Assembly (NCBI GenBank): GCA_023666705.1
Contig: JAMPBO010000006.1
Location: 96,461-160,460, forward strand
Direction of reading: 5' to 3'
DNA from: Bacteroides sp.
GTDB lineage: Bacteria; Bacillota; Clostridia; Lachnospirales; Lachnospiraceae
Length of the DNA stretch: 64,000 nucleotides
The notes under the pieces were generated by a model that was not told the origin of the DNA, searched no databases, and was given only the letters and a program-made list of their open reading frames with translations. Below, piece by piece: positions 1 to 9,200 of this stretch. Both the position numbers and the translations under genes were made by a program. How positions within the stretch are numbered: the first letter of the stretch is position 1; each line of letters opens with the position of its first letter.

Positions 1-816
1 GAGACAGAACCGCAGGTTGAAGAAATAAAAGCAGAGGCAGCACCACAGCCGGAGAAAGCAAAAGCAGAAACTGTGCCACAGTCTGAAAGTGAAAAACCGA
101 CAAAGAAGGAAACAGATGTAGACCTCATTAAGAGCAGAATAAAAGAACTGGTAGGCGAAGTGCCTACGGCAAAGACAAAGAGTGAGGGAGATACAATAAA
201 AACGCTGGAGGAGTTGGATGAATTCTTAGACAGTAAGCCGCCGGTCGTTAAGAAAAATGTTGTAAAGGTCAACAGGGCTGCCTTGATACAGAGTGCCGCA
301 GAGCATGAAAGTGTTACGGAGGAATTAACCAGTGATGCACCAAAGCCTGAGAAAAAGGCAGATAAAAAATCCGCAAAGAAGGCGGAAAACGGACAGGTGC
401 CTGTGATTCAGGAGGTATATGAGGATGCGGCTGAAAAGACAGAAAAGCCAAAGAGCAACTCCGTACTCAGCAAATCCGTTGAGGATGCAAGTGTAAATAA
501 TATTTTGAATGCACCGAAGATTAATCCATATATCGTCAGGGTAAACACTGAGGAACGAATTATGATTACCAAGGCAACCTTTAAGATTGGTAAGGCTACG
601 AGGGGGGTAGACTATACCGTTAGCGGAAATGGTGCCGTAAGCCGTCAGCATGCGGCGATTATTCAGAAGGATGGTGTGTGTTATATCAAGGACAACAAAT
701 CAACGAATCATACATATGTAAATGGAAGATTGGTTGAGGAGGGGGCAGAAGAAATCCTTACACATGAATCGGTAATCAAGCTTGGCGATGAAGAATTTAT
801 CTTTAAGCTAAGATAA
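1..816 (+). CDS. FHA-domain protein, 5' end outside window
   Basis: The frame is open from base 1, so the start lies upstream; 271 residues are visible. About 170 residues form a Lys/Glu/Ala-rich, low-complexity and probably disordered region. The C-terminal ~95 residues are an FHA domain (phosphothreonine-peptide reader): a strand ending IGK, the SRQHA motif, and NKSTNHTYVNG, which matches the S-x-x-H and N/G positions of the fold. The usual phosphate-contacting Arg of the G-R motif is Lys here (IGK). No membrane segment is visible, so it is probably cytoplasmic. The domain is clearly paralogous to the FHA of the next gene 69 bp downstream (both end GDEEF-F-LR). Followed by PP2C and Ser/Thr kinase genes, it is probably a reader in that pathway. 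The upstream part of the protein is unknown. Confidence 0.85.
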   Translation, partial: ETEPQVEEIKAEAAPQPEKAKAETVPQSESEKPTKKETDVDLIKSRIKELVGEVPTAKTKSEGDTIKTLEELDEFLDSKPPVVKKNVVKVNRAALIQSAAEHESVTEELTSDAPKPEKKADKKSAKKAENGQVPVIQEVYEDAAEKTEKPKSNSVLSKSVEDASVNNILNAPKINPYIVRVNTEERIMITKATFKIGKATRGVDYTVSGNGAVSRQHAAIIQKDGVCYIKDNKSTNHTYVNGRLVEEGAEEILTHESVIKLGDEEFIFKLR

Positions 817-885
817 TATTGAAGTGAAAAACAAAATAATTTATAGGCGTGTGTAAAAAAGTAGTAGGGGAAAGAGGAGGTATTT

Positions 886-2376
886 ATGAAAAAAACTGAC
901 ATTGTAGTCACAAAACAAAATGATGTGGACGTCATTAAATATGACCTTAAGGCGTCGGATGTGTATGACGACAAAGCCGCAGATAAGGCGGCAAGCCTGC
1001 AAAACATTATTCCGTTCCAGTATAGCGATGAGGACGGAAAAAGAACGATTACTTCTTATGTGAGAGAGCAAACAACACTTGAGATGCTGTTCAAAAAAAC
1101 CTTGAATAAGAAACAGGTATTATCAATTATCAAAGGACTTGTGTCCGTGTATGAAATGGGAGCACAGGGAATACCTGTCAGTTATATCGTGAAGGAACCG
1201 TCATATGTGTACATTAATGAAAGTACATATGAGGTCAAGTGTATTCTGATTGCCATCAAACAGGATGTTTTGCCTTTGGCGGAAATTCCTGTATTCTTTC
1301 GGGAAGTTATTTCCAAAATGATATTTGACGAAAATGACAAGGACAATTATGTTGCAAAAATGTTGTCCATTATAAATGCTGCTGATTTCTCAATTGGAAA
1401 CCTGAAGGGCTATGTTGAGAAAGAAATTGAGGTGACGGGGAAGCCTGCCGTACAAAATCAGGTAAAAGTAAACAAGCTTGGCGTAATGAATAATATTCAA
1501 AACGCAAACAGGCAGGCACAAATGCAGGGGCAACCACCACAGGGAATGGGGGCACCGATGCAGCCGAACATGCCGAAGCCACAGGGGATGCCGCCAGTGC
1601 AGCCACCACAAGGGATGGGGGCACCAGTGACACCGAACATGCCGAAGCCACAGGGGATGCCGCCAGTGCAGCCACCACAAGGGATGGGGGCACCGATGCA
1701 GCCGAACATGCCGAAGCCACAGGGGATGCCGCCAGTGCAGCCACCACAAGGGATGGGGGCACCGATGCAGCCGAACATGCCGAAGCCACAGGGGATGCCG
1801 CCAGTGCAGCCACCACAAGGGATGGGGGCACCAGTGACACCGAACATGCCGAAGCCACAAGGGATGGGGGCACCAGTGACACCGAACATGCCGAAGCCAC
1901 AGGGGATGCCGCCAGTGCAGCCACCACAAGGGATGGGAGCACCAGTGACACCGAGCATGCCGAAGCCACAGGGGATGCCGCCAGTGCAGCCACCACAAGG
2001 GATGGGAGCACCGATGCAACCGACATCTGCCATGCCAAATGGAAGCTTTGTTGGACAGATGGGAAGCAAGCCGATACCACATATGGTGAGAAAGAAGACA
2101 GGCGAGACAATTAATATAACAAAATCCGAATTTTCTATAGGAAAATCCAAGACAAAGGCGGATTATTCCATTGAGGATAACCCTGCAATAAGCAGAGTGC
2201 ACTGTATTATTGTACAAAAAGAAGGGGTTAATTACATTAAAGATAATAACTCTACCAACCACACATATTTAAATGGTGTGGAGCTTGCTCCCGGGAAGGA
2301 ACACTTGCTTAAGAATAAGACATTGGTTCAGATGGGCGATGAGGAGTTTGTTTTTCTGTTAAGAAAGGGAGAATAG
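886..2376 (+). CDS. DUF6382-like and FHA domain protein with Pro/Gln/Met-rich repeat linker
   Basis: The 496-residue protein has three parts. Residues ~1-190 form a globular domain that resembles, from memory, the DUF6382 N-terminal domain of Lachnospiraceae FHA proteins. Residues ~215-385 are tandem 23-residue repeats of the type QPPQGMGAPMQPNMPKPQ. Residues ~395-494 are an FHA domain with IGK, AISRVHC and NSTNHTYLNG. AGAGGAGG lies 5 bases before the ATG. There is no signal peptide or membrane segment, so it should be cytoplasmic, with the linker acting as a long flexible spacer between two binding modules. It is followed after one base by a PP2C gene, so the two are probably translationally coupled. 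As in the upstream FHA, Lys replaces the usual phosphate-binding Arg. The role as scaffold or reader is inferred. Confidence 0.85.
   Translation: MKKTDIVVTKQNDVDVIKYDLKASDVYDDKAADKAASLQNIIPFQYSDEDGKRTITSYVREQTTLEMLFKKTLNKKQVLSIIKGLVSVYEMGAQGIPVSYIVKEPSYVYINESTYEVKCILIAIKQDVLPLAEIPVFFREVISKMIFDENDKDNYVAKMLSIINAADFSIGNLKGYVEKEIEVTGKPAVQNQVKVNKLGVMNNIQNANRQAQMQGQPPQGMGAPMQPNMPKPQGMPPVQPPQGMGAPVTPNMPKPQGMPPVQPPQGMGAPMQPNMPKPQGMPPVQPPQGMGAPMQPNMPKPQGMPPVQPPQGMGAPVTPNMPKPQGMGAPVTPNMPKPQGMPPVQPPQGMGAPVTPSMPKPQGMPPVQPPQGMGAPMQPTSAMPNGSFVGQMGSKPIPHMVRKKTGETINITKSEFSIGKSKTKADYSIEDNPAISRVHCIIVQKEGVNYIKDNNSTNHTYLNGVELAPGKEHLLKNKTLVQMGDEEFVFLLRKGE
1531..2019 (+). repeat. 69-bp in-frame tandem repeats (Pro-rich linker)
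   Basis: Units begin at 1531, 1600, 1669, 1738, 1807, 1918 and 1987, each opening with the codons for QPPQGMGAP. The period is exactly 69 bp (23 residues) except for the fifth unit, which is 111 bp because a 42-bp stretch encoding PKPQGMGAPVTPNM is duplicated inside it. Two variants alternate (MQPN and VTPN). Near-identity at the DNA level points to recent expansion and probable length variation between strains. Long open frames on the opposite strand here result from the repeat composition. Confidence 0.95.
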
Positions 2377-2377
2377 G

Positions 2378-3148
2378 ATGAATTATATTGCGGCATTCCA
2401 TACGGATGTTGGGATAACAAAAAAAACAAATCAGGATTCCCTTGCAATCAAAATTGTAGAGACTGATAAAGGACCTGTTGCATTTGCCATTGTTTGTGAC
2501 GGTATGGGAGGGCTGGAAAAAGGAGAGCTTGCCAGCAAGGAGGTCACGCTTGCATTTTGTGAGTGGTTTGAAAATACGCTTATTGATGACATACAGGATG
2601 GAAGCTTTGCGGAAGAAAAGCTGATTAATCAATGGAATGAATTGATTCAGGAGCAAAACAAAAGGCTCGGCAAATATGGGGAAGATAATCATTTGCAGAT
2701 AGGAACGACCATATCAGCGATTTTGATGGTCAGCAATGAATATTACATTGTGCATGTGGGGGACAGCCGTGTATATCAGTTCACGAAAAGTGTGAATCAG
2801 CTCACTCACGACCAGACATTTGTGGCAAGGGAAATTGCAGCGGGAAGAATGACGCCGAGGCAGGCGAAAATTGACCCGAGAAGAAGTGTGCTTCTTCAAT
2901 GCGTGGGTGCATCGTCGGTGGTGGAGCCTGAATTTGCAAAGGGAAATGTAGAGAAAAATGCCGTATATATGATATGCTCGGACGGCTTCCGGCATCAGAT
3001 ATCCGAGGATGAAATGATGGAGAAAATAGGACCCGCAGGAAGCACGGATGAGGAAAAAATGAAGTTTGGCTGTATGTATCTCACGGAGCTTGTCAAGAGC
3101 AGAAATGAGGCAGACAACATAACGGTTGCATTAATCAGGACAATATAA
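2378..3148 (+). CDS. PP2C-family Ser/Thr phosphatase
   Basis: 256 residues forming one PP2C (PPM) catalytic domain that removes phosphate from Ser/Thr using two metal ions. Visible motifs are TNQDS near the N-terminus, CDGMGG (metal-binding Asp and Gly), GDSRVY, CSDGF and the C-terminal EADNITV, all in the usual order. No membrane segment is seen, so it is cytoplasmic. The ATG follows the upstream stop by one base, with AGAAAGGGAG a few bases before it, so it is likely coupled to the FHA gene. The kinase gene starts 30 bp after its stop. It most likely reverses phosphorylation by that kinase, as in PrkC/PrpC pairs; this pairing is inferred from position. Confidence 0.93.
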   Translation: MNYIAAFHTDVGITKKTNQDSLAIKIVETDKGPVAFAIVCDGMGGLEKGELASKEVTLAFCEWFENTLIDDIQDGSFAEEKLINQWNELIQEQNKRLGKYGEDNHLQIGTTISAILMVSNEYYIVHVGDSRVYQFTKSVNQLTHDQTFVAREIAAGRMTPRQAKIDPRRSVLLQCVGASSVVEPEFAKGNVEKNAVYMICSDGFRHQISEDEMMEKIGPAGSTDEEKMKFGCMYLTELVKSRNEADNITVALIRTI

Positions 3149-3178
3149 TACCGTTTGAAAATTGGGAAGGAAATGGAC

Positions 3179-5335
3179 ATGACGAAGGAAGGTACTGTAT
3201 TAGACGGAAAATATGAAATATGGAAAGAAGTCGGACGTGGCGGAATGTCCATCGTTTATCTTGCCAGAGATAACCGTCTTAACAAACAGTGGGCGGTCAA
3301 GGAGATAAAAAATGACGGTTCCAAGTCTACGCAGACGCTTTTAAAGGGCTTGGAGCGTGAGGCAAATATTCTTAAAAATGTGGACCACCCTGTACTTCCG
3401 AGAATCGTGGATATCATCAACCAGGACGGCACAATCTATGTCGTAATGGATTTTATAGAAGGAACCACTATAAGTGACCGGTTAAAAAAAGAGGGGGCAC
3501 AGCCGCAGGAAACGGTTATCGAATGGGGACTCCAGCTTGCAAGTGCACTGGATTATCTTCACAATATGAATCCGCCTGTTATATACAGAGATATGAAGCC
3601 CTCCAATGTTATGATTAAGCCAGAGGGCGGTGTAAAGCTGATAGACTTTGGAACGGCAAAGGAATATATTGTTGAAAATAATGCGGATACGACGGCACTT
3701 GGAACACGTGGCTATGCAGCACCGGAACAGTTTGGTGACAAACAGGGACGAGGCATATACAACACGGATGCAAGAACGGATATCTACAATTTGGGAGCAA
3801 CCCTGTACCATATCGTAACAGGCATGAATCCGTGTGAGCCGCCATACGAAATCAGACCAATACGGGAATGGAATCCTGCCCTTTCATCAGGTCTGGAAAA
3901 GATAATATTAAAATGTACACAAGCGGATCCAAATGACAGATACCAGAATTGTAAGGAGCTTATGTATGCGTTAGAGCATTACAATGAGTTAGATGATGCA
4001 TACAGGAAAAAGAATAAAAAGAAGCTGGGGCTGTTTATCACTACATCGGTTCTTACGGTGGCTGCCGCAATCACATCTGCAGTGGGCTACAGTGGTCTCC
4101 AGAGAATAAAAATGGATAATTACAACAGCTACATTGAAACAGGAAACGATTACAGAATTGAAGAAAGATATGCTGAGGCAGCAGAACAGTATAAAAAGGC
4201 ATTTGAGCTGGACGGAACGGATGCGGAGGCATACAACAAATATATTCAGACGTACATAGATGCTTCTAATGTTGTAAATGAAGAAAATATACCTGCACTT
4301 GATTTGGAAAACGGGCTTAATGTTGTTTCCAACAGGGTAAAGTCAGGCTACGATAATGTAGATAAAAACGCTGCTGTTTTATATAAGCTGGCAATCACCT
4401 ATTTTGACGAGCTTGGAGATTATAAGACGGCGACAAAATATTTTGACATGATAAATTCCAATGACAGTGAATATGGTGAACTTGCAGGGTATTATGGCTC
4501 CGTGTCCCTGATACTTTCCAGTACGGACCCGGATAAGCAGGAGCTGATTGAGCAGGTGAACAGCTTTGCGGTGTACAATCAGAGTGAATATACAAACCAG
4601 AATGTTGACAAGTTCATCAATTACAAGACAATCGGCAGGATTTATGCTACCTATATTACATACGAGGGTGTAGCAGGGCAGGCGGAGCAGGTTATGAATC
4701 AGGCTGTGTCGGATTTGGAGGAATATACGGGAAGTGACATAGATGTCAATGATTACTTCTATGCATATTACGACAATTTAACGGTTATATACGAAACTTT
4801 GGCTAAAAATGCTGAGGATGAGGCTGAGCAGGCACAATATTACAATGATGTCATTACCTATTGCGAGGAATACATGAATGTAAACGACATTAAGGTGGAA
4901 AATTCGGGTCAGGTCGGAATAGGCGGAACAAATGACAATGTATATAACACCGCCTATTATAATAAAATTTCCAAAATCGCTGCATGCTACAATCTGCTGG
5001 GGAAATATGATGAGGCGGTTGAAACATACAAAAAAGCAGAGGAACGACTTGGAACGGATAATGTTATGAGCAATAAAATATATGCAGAGCACCTTGATTA
5101 CATATATTCCTATTGCGAGGCGAGACAGCAAAATCCAACTTTATGGGCACGGGAGCTTCCGGACGAGTTGGCGGAGCTTTTAAGTGTTTACAAAAGTGGA
5201 GCAGGCGTGTCGGATATCGAGTCAAACAAGACGTGGAAAAAGAGAAAAGAGAATATGGAAATGCTGTCAGAAAACCGGTACGGCACAGAGGCGGACGATG
5301 AGGAAGCAACGACAGAAAGTGAAGCTGCGGAGTAG
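3179..5335 (+). CDS. Membrane Ser/Thr protein kinase with C-terminal TPR-like region
   Basis: 718 residues from the ATG at 3179, chosen because GGAAGG (3165-3170) sits 8 bases upstream; the frame is open to a TTG at 3155. The kinase domain spans residues ~8-270: glycine loop GRGGMSIVY, Lys41 in AVKE, catalytic YRDMKPSN (Asp138; Tyr replaces His of HRD), DFG at 156-158, and the activation segment GTRGYAAPEQ. Key residues for activity are present. A KKNKKK stretch precedes one membrane helix at ~283-304. The remaining ~410 residues are helical with TPR-like periodicity (for example YAEAAEQYKKAFELD) and should lie outside the membrane. No PASTA domains are seen, unlike PrkC. It sits between the PP2C gene and the TSVL-repeat membrane protein. 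Confidence 0.93.
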   Translation: MTKEGTVLDGKYEIWKEVGRGGMSIVYLARDNRLNKQWAVKEIKNDGSKSTQTLLKGLEREANILKNVDHPVLPRIVDIINQDGTIYVVMDFIEGTTISDRLKKEGAQPQETVIEWGLQLASALDYLHNMNPPVIYRDMKPSNVMIKPEGGVKLIDFGTAKEYIVENNADTTALGTRGYAAPEQFGDKQGRGIYNTDARTDIYNLGATLYHIVTGMNPCEPPYEIRPIREWNPALSSGLEKIILKCTQADPNDRYQNCKELMYALEHYNELDDAYRKKNKKKLGLFITTSVLTVAAAITSAVGYSGLQRIKMDNYNSYIETGNDYRIEERYAEAAEQYKKAFELDGTDAEAYNKYIQTYIDASNVVNEENIPALDLENGLNVVSNRVKSGYDNVDKNAAVLYKLAITYFDELGDYKTATKYFDMINSNDSEYGELAGYYGSVSLILSSTDPDKQELIEQVNSFAVYNQSEYTNQNVDKFINYKTIGRIYATYITYEGVAGQAEQVMNQAVSDLEEYTGSDIDVNDYFYAYYDNLTVIYETLAKNAEDEAEQAQYYNDVITYCEEYMNVNDIKVENSGQVGIGGTNDNVYNTAYYNKISKIAACYNLLGKYDEAVETYKKAEERLGTDNVMSNKIYAEHLDYIYSYCEARQQNPTLWARELPDELAELLSVYKSGAGVSDIESNKTWKKRKENMEMLSENRYGTEADDEEATTESEAAE

Positions 5336-5346
5336 ATTGGAGAGTG

Positions 5347-6234
5347 ATGAAAATGGCAGACATTTACAATATATGTTTCTACGGCGGACTTGTGTTAGCT
5401 TCATTACTCCTTGTAACTTCCATCGTGCTGTTTATCGTATTGAAGATACCAAGTGTGATTGGCGAGCTTACGGGAAGTACCGCCAGGAAAAGCATGGAAG
5501 AAATGAAGACAAGCAACAAGGGCTCTAGTGCAGTGTCGAAGAAGGAACAGGGTAAATATTACAATCAGGCATCAGGAAAGATAAAAGTAAGACAGGCGAT
5601 GTCGGCGGAAGCAATTAAGAAAAATAATGACAATACAACGATGATACTTGGAGACGGTGTTGCAGATGATACTGTAACAGCAGAACCGAAGCCAACTGCC
5701 AAAAAGACGGAGCCTGTGCCAAAAAAAGATACGGATATTGATGAGAAGGCAACAGATGTCTTAAGGGACGATGAGGCAACCGACGTTTTGAGGGATGACG
5801 ACGAAGCGGAGACAAGCGTGCTTAGTGAGGAGGAAGAAACAAGCGTCCTTACGGATAACGATGAAGCGGAGACAAGCGTGCTTCATGCGGAGGAAGAAAC
5901 AAGCGTCCTTACGGATAACGATGAGGCGGAGACAAGCGTGCTTCATGCGGAGGAAGAAACAAGTGTCCTTACGGATAACGAGGAAGCGGAGACAAGCGTG
6001 CTTCATGCGGAGGAAGAAACAAACGTCCTTACGGATGACGATGGGGCGGAGACAAGTGTGCTTCATGCGGAGGAAGAAACAAGTGTCCTTACGGAGTACG
6101 ACGAACCAGAAACAAGCGTGCTTGGCAGGGATTCTTCCACAACGGTACTCACCAGCATGGCAAACACCGGGCTGTCATCTAAGGTTAAGGTTACATATAA
6201 TATAGTAGTAGTCCATACGGATGAGCAATTATAA
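5347..6234 (+). CDS. Single-pass membrane protein with cytoplasmic TSVL repeat tail
   Basis: 295 residues if translated from the ATG at 5347 (GGAG at 5339-5342; the ATG at 5353 is also possible). One membrane helix at residues ~8-32 is followed by a basic segment (TARK), so by the positive-inside rule the long tail is cytoplasmic. The tail is Lys-rich, then highly acidic with about a dozen T-x-V-L motifs in 20-residue repeats (AETSVLHAEEETSVL). Each is a Thr in an acidic context with Leu at +3, compatible with kinase substrate and FHA pT-x-x-L/I/V ligand sites. Its gene lies between the kinase and the giant Ig-like protein. I do not recognise a named family. The phosphorylated-tail role is inference; the repeats and topology are direct readings. 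Confidence 0.85.
   Translation: MKMADIYNICFYGGLVLASLLLVTSIVLFIVLKIPSVIGELTGSTARKSMEEMKTSNKGSSAVSKKEQGKYYNQASGKIKVRQAMSAEAIKKNNDNTTMILGDGVADDTVTAEPKPTAKKTEPVPKKDTDIDEKATDVLRDDEATDVLRDDDEAETSVLSEEEETSVLTDNDEAETSVLHAEEETSVLTDNDEAETSVLHAEEETSVLTDNEEAETSVLHAEEETNVLTDDDGAETSVLHAEEETSVLTEYDEPETSVLGRDSSTTVLTSMANTGLSSKVKVTYNIVVVHTDEQL
5806..6153 (+). repeat. 60-bp tandem repeats encoding AETSVL/EETSVL
   Basis: Units start at 5806, 5866, 5926, 5986, 6046 and 6106 with an exact 60-bp period; the last is divergent and ends in STTVLT. Each unit holds two T-S/N-V-L motifs. Two TDVL motifs precede the array at about 5753-5793. The Thr and the V-L pair are kept while the spacer varies (TDNDE, TDNEE, TDDDG, TEYDE), which suggests selection on the motif. 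Confidence 0.95.
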
Positions 6235-6247
6235 GGGGGGCGAAATT

Positions 6248-9200
6248 GTGAAACGATTATTCTTTTACAAAAACAACAAAATGAGAATACTTGCATTTGC
6301 ACTGGCAGTGCTTATGATGATGACGCCTTTTTTTGCCCATGCAGGCTTGAAAAAGGATAGTCAGGCAGCAGATTCAAACGAAGAAGCAACGATTGAGGAT
6401 TTGGATGTGGACCTTGATGCGGAAACTGAGGTGGAAAATCTGCAGATAAATCCTATATGGAAGGTTTGTGATGCTGACGGAAATCTGATGGATGTTGACG
6501 AAGGTCAGTTTTACAAGGAAGCGGTTGTAAGTACGTCTGATGGTGATAGCACCAGTGTCAATAACGGAATTTTGGTATATGGCTATAAGGATAAGGATGG
6601 AGAATTTCAAGCTCTGGGAGATAGTAAAACTATCAGCACATCAGGAGAATACACGCCTGCAATTGCATATTACACAAAAGATGCGGAAGGGCAGCCTGTC
6701 GAGAAGATAAAACTTTGGGTGGGCGAAAAAACAATAAAGATAGATGCAGATGCCCCGCAGGTCGATACATATGTATTAAATGAAATTGACAAGGGTGATA
6801 TGGCAGGAAAGCCGGACAAAGATGGCAATATTGGGACAATTTATGTAAATCCAAAGGGAACGGACAAAAAATTTAAGCTGCAGATTTGGGGAAGCGATGG
6901 AGCAGGCAGCGGCTTAAAAAAAATAACGTTTGACGGGACGGAGCTTACATCAGATAATTCAACTTTCCTGACGGGTGAAATTCAACCAAGTGCAGATGCG
7001 ATACATACAATTATTCTTGAGGACAATGTGGGCAATCAGCGGTCGGTCACCTTTACACTCATCGAGGATGCGACGAATCCTGTAATATCTAATGATAAAG
7101 CTGCTACACTTGATGCGGATGGAAGAGAGCAAAGTATAATTGATACAGTAAGTAAGGCAACCTCTGTAACAATCAGTGCAGAGGTTACAGAGGATAATAT
7201 AAAGGATGTTATTTTGTCTCTTGAAACAGACGAAGGTACGACAGAATACAAATGGTCAGAGGGTAACTTAGTCAACGATAATAATCAATATTCATTTGAG
7301 ATAACGAATATTGAAACAGGTGATTATGCGTTCTGGTTCAAAGCGGAGGATAAAGCGGGAAATAAAGCAGAATCGAATAAAAAAAATTTTTATATCATCA
7401 ATACGCCTCCAACCCTTTCAAATTTTGAACTTCAATATAAGGGAAAAAATGGAAGGTGGCAGAAAGCTAACTTTAACGAGGCAGAAAATAAATATGTTCT
7501 GAATCCCGTCGGCAATTTGGAGTATCGCCTATATGTTACTGCCGCCGCAGGCGTTAAGACACATGGAAATACTGTGACAGTCAAATTAGAGAGCAGCGAA
7601 TTTACGAAGCTTAATAATACAGATAATTATATTTTAAATCTGGAGAATTACACAACCGATAATTTGAAGGGTTTATCGGGAAAAACAATACAGGCAGAGG
7701 ATAAATTTGGCAACGAAGGAACGACTGCCATTCCTGAAATTACAGTTGCCAATACGGATGTGACCGTCATAACAAATAAGTTTGGATGGGACGGTGAAGT
7801 AAAGACAGACTTGAATGACATACCTGCTTACATTAACAGCCGGCATGAATTTACAGTTTATGTCCAGTCGTTTTATGATATTGATGCAGAAAACACAGTG
7901 CTTACAAACGGAACGGACACCATTTCCTGTAAACCGATTGAAAAAGCCCGTATTACATACGACGAGGCAACAGGTATCATCGAGACGCCTGTAACCTTTG
8001 TTATCGGTGATATGTCAGTTAGTACATTATTTAAGGACTATAAGCTTAAGGTTTGTGATACAAGGGGAAATAGCAATGAAAATTTTGCATTAAAGGAAAT
8101 TCTTTTGGACCTCGAACGCCCATATCTGAAGGAGACTGAGGTAACGGATCAGGATGGAACTGTTATCACGGATTTTTCCAGGTGGTACCAGTCGGCAACG
8201 CTTGCTTACACTGTAAGCGGCGGAGATAATTTGGATGCCACCTTAAAGTCACCACTGGAAGCGGTAGCTTATGTCATAAGCAACGCAGGGACATCTAACG
8301 GAACAAATCAGGTGGATGTTACGGAGGGTGTGACAGAGATTTCAGGTGAGCTTACTGTGCCTGAATCGGATGCTTCTGCGGGAACGGTGATTACGTTTGC
8401 GGCAGAGGATAAGGCAGGTAATTCGATTCAGACGGCAAACCGCTCAAATGTTGTAACGGTAAAGGTTGACCAAACCGAGCCGGAGATAGCAGGTGTCAAG
8501 GTAAATGAGACCGTAATATCCAAGGCGGATGGAACACCGGATGAGTGTACGATTGTTCCTGTAAGAAGGCAGACTCCGATTGAGGTTACCGTGAGGGACA
8601 ATCTTGCAATTGAAAGCATACGGATAAGCCTGAAGGATCCTCAGGGGAATGCCGTTACATTGGGAAATAGTTTTCGGCAGTTTTCGGCAGATGAGGCTCT
8701 GAAGCAGGGAAATACCGTATTGCAGGAAACACTTAAGGCAGGACTTGATGTTAGCGGATTGGCTGAAGGAAAGTATACGCTTACCGTTAAGGTAGTGGAT
8801 AAGGCAGGAAATGAGAAAGAAATTTCCGGCTATGAATTTATTATCAATACCAAAACGCCTGTTATTCTTGACAAGGCAACTGGAAAGGCACCTGTAAGTG
8901 ATAAAAGCTGGCACAATGAGGCATCGTTTAAAAAGACCTTTGCAGTAAGCTTAAGCTCCGCAGAGGGAAGATTAAAGACAATTACTTACACGATTGAGGA
9001 CAGCAGGGGCAATATCAGGGAGAAAAATATTATCAGCAATGGAATGATTTGCAATGAACAGGGAAATCCTACATTCCGACCTGCTTCTGGCACTATGGAG
9101 TTTGACGTGGATATACCGGAGGCAGCAAGGGCATCGGGCACAAAGCTTACCATTCATGTGGTGGATATGGGTGAAAATGAGGCGACCAGCACCGTGAATT

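Noticed and set aside
1370-2262. Long open frames on the minus strand opposite the FHA repeat gene
   Set aside because: They come from the repeat and base composition of the coding strand; the Trp/His/Cys-rich products look artificial.
5806-6153. Possible CRISPR array from the regular 60-bp spacing
   Set aside because: Units are contiguous with no unique spacers, are in frame, and no cas genes are present.
5761-6205. Arg/Lys-rich open frames over the TSVL repeats on both strands
   Set aside because: The repeat makes every frame periodic; only the TSVL frame has a membrane helix, a start site and continuity with its neighbours.
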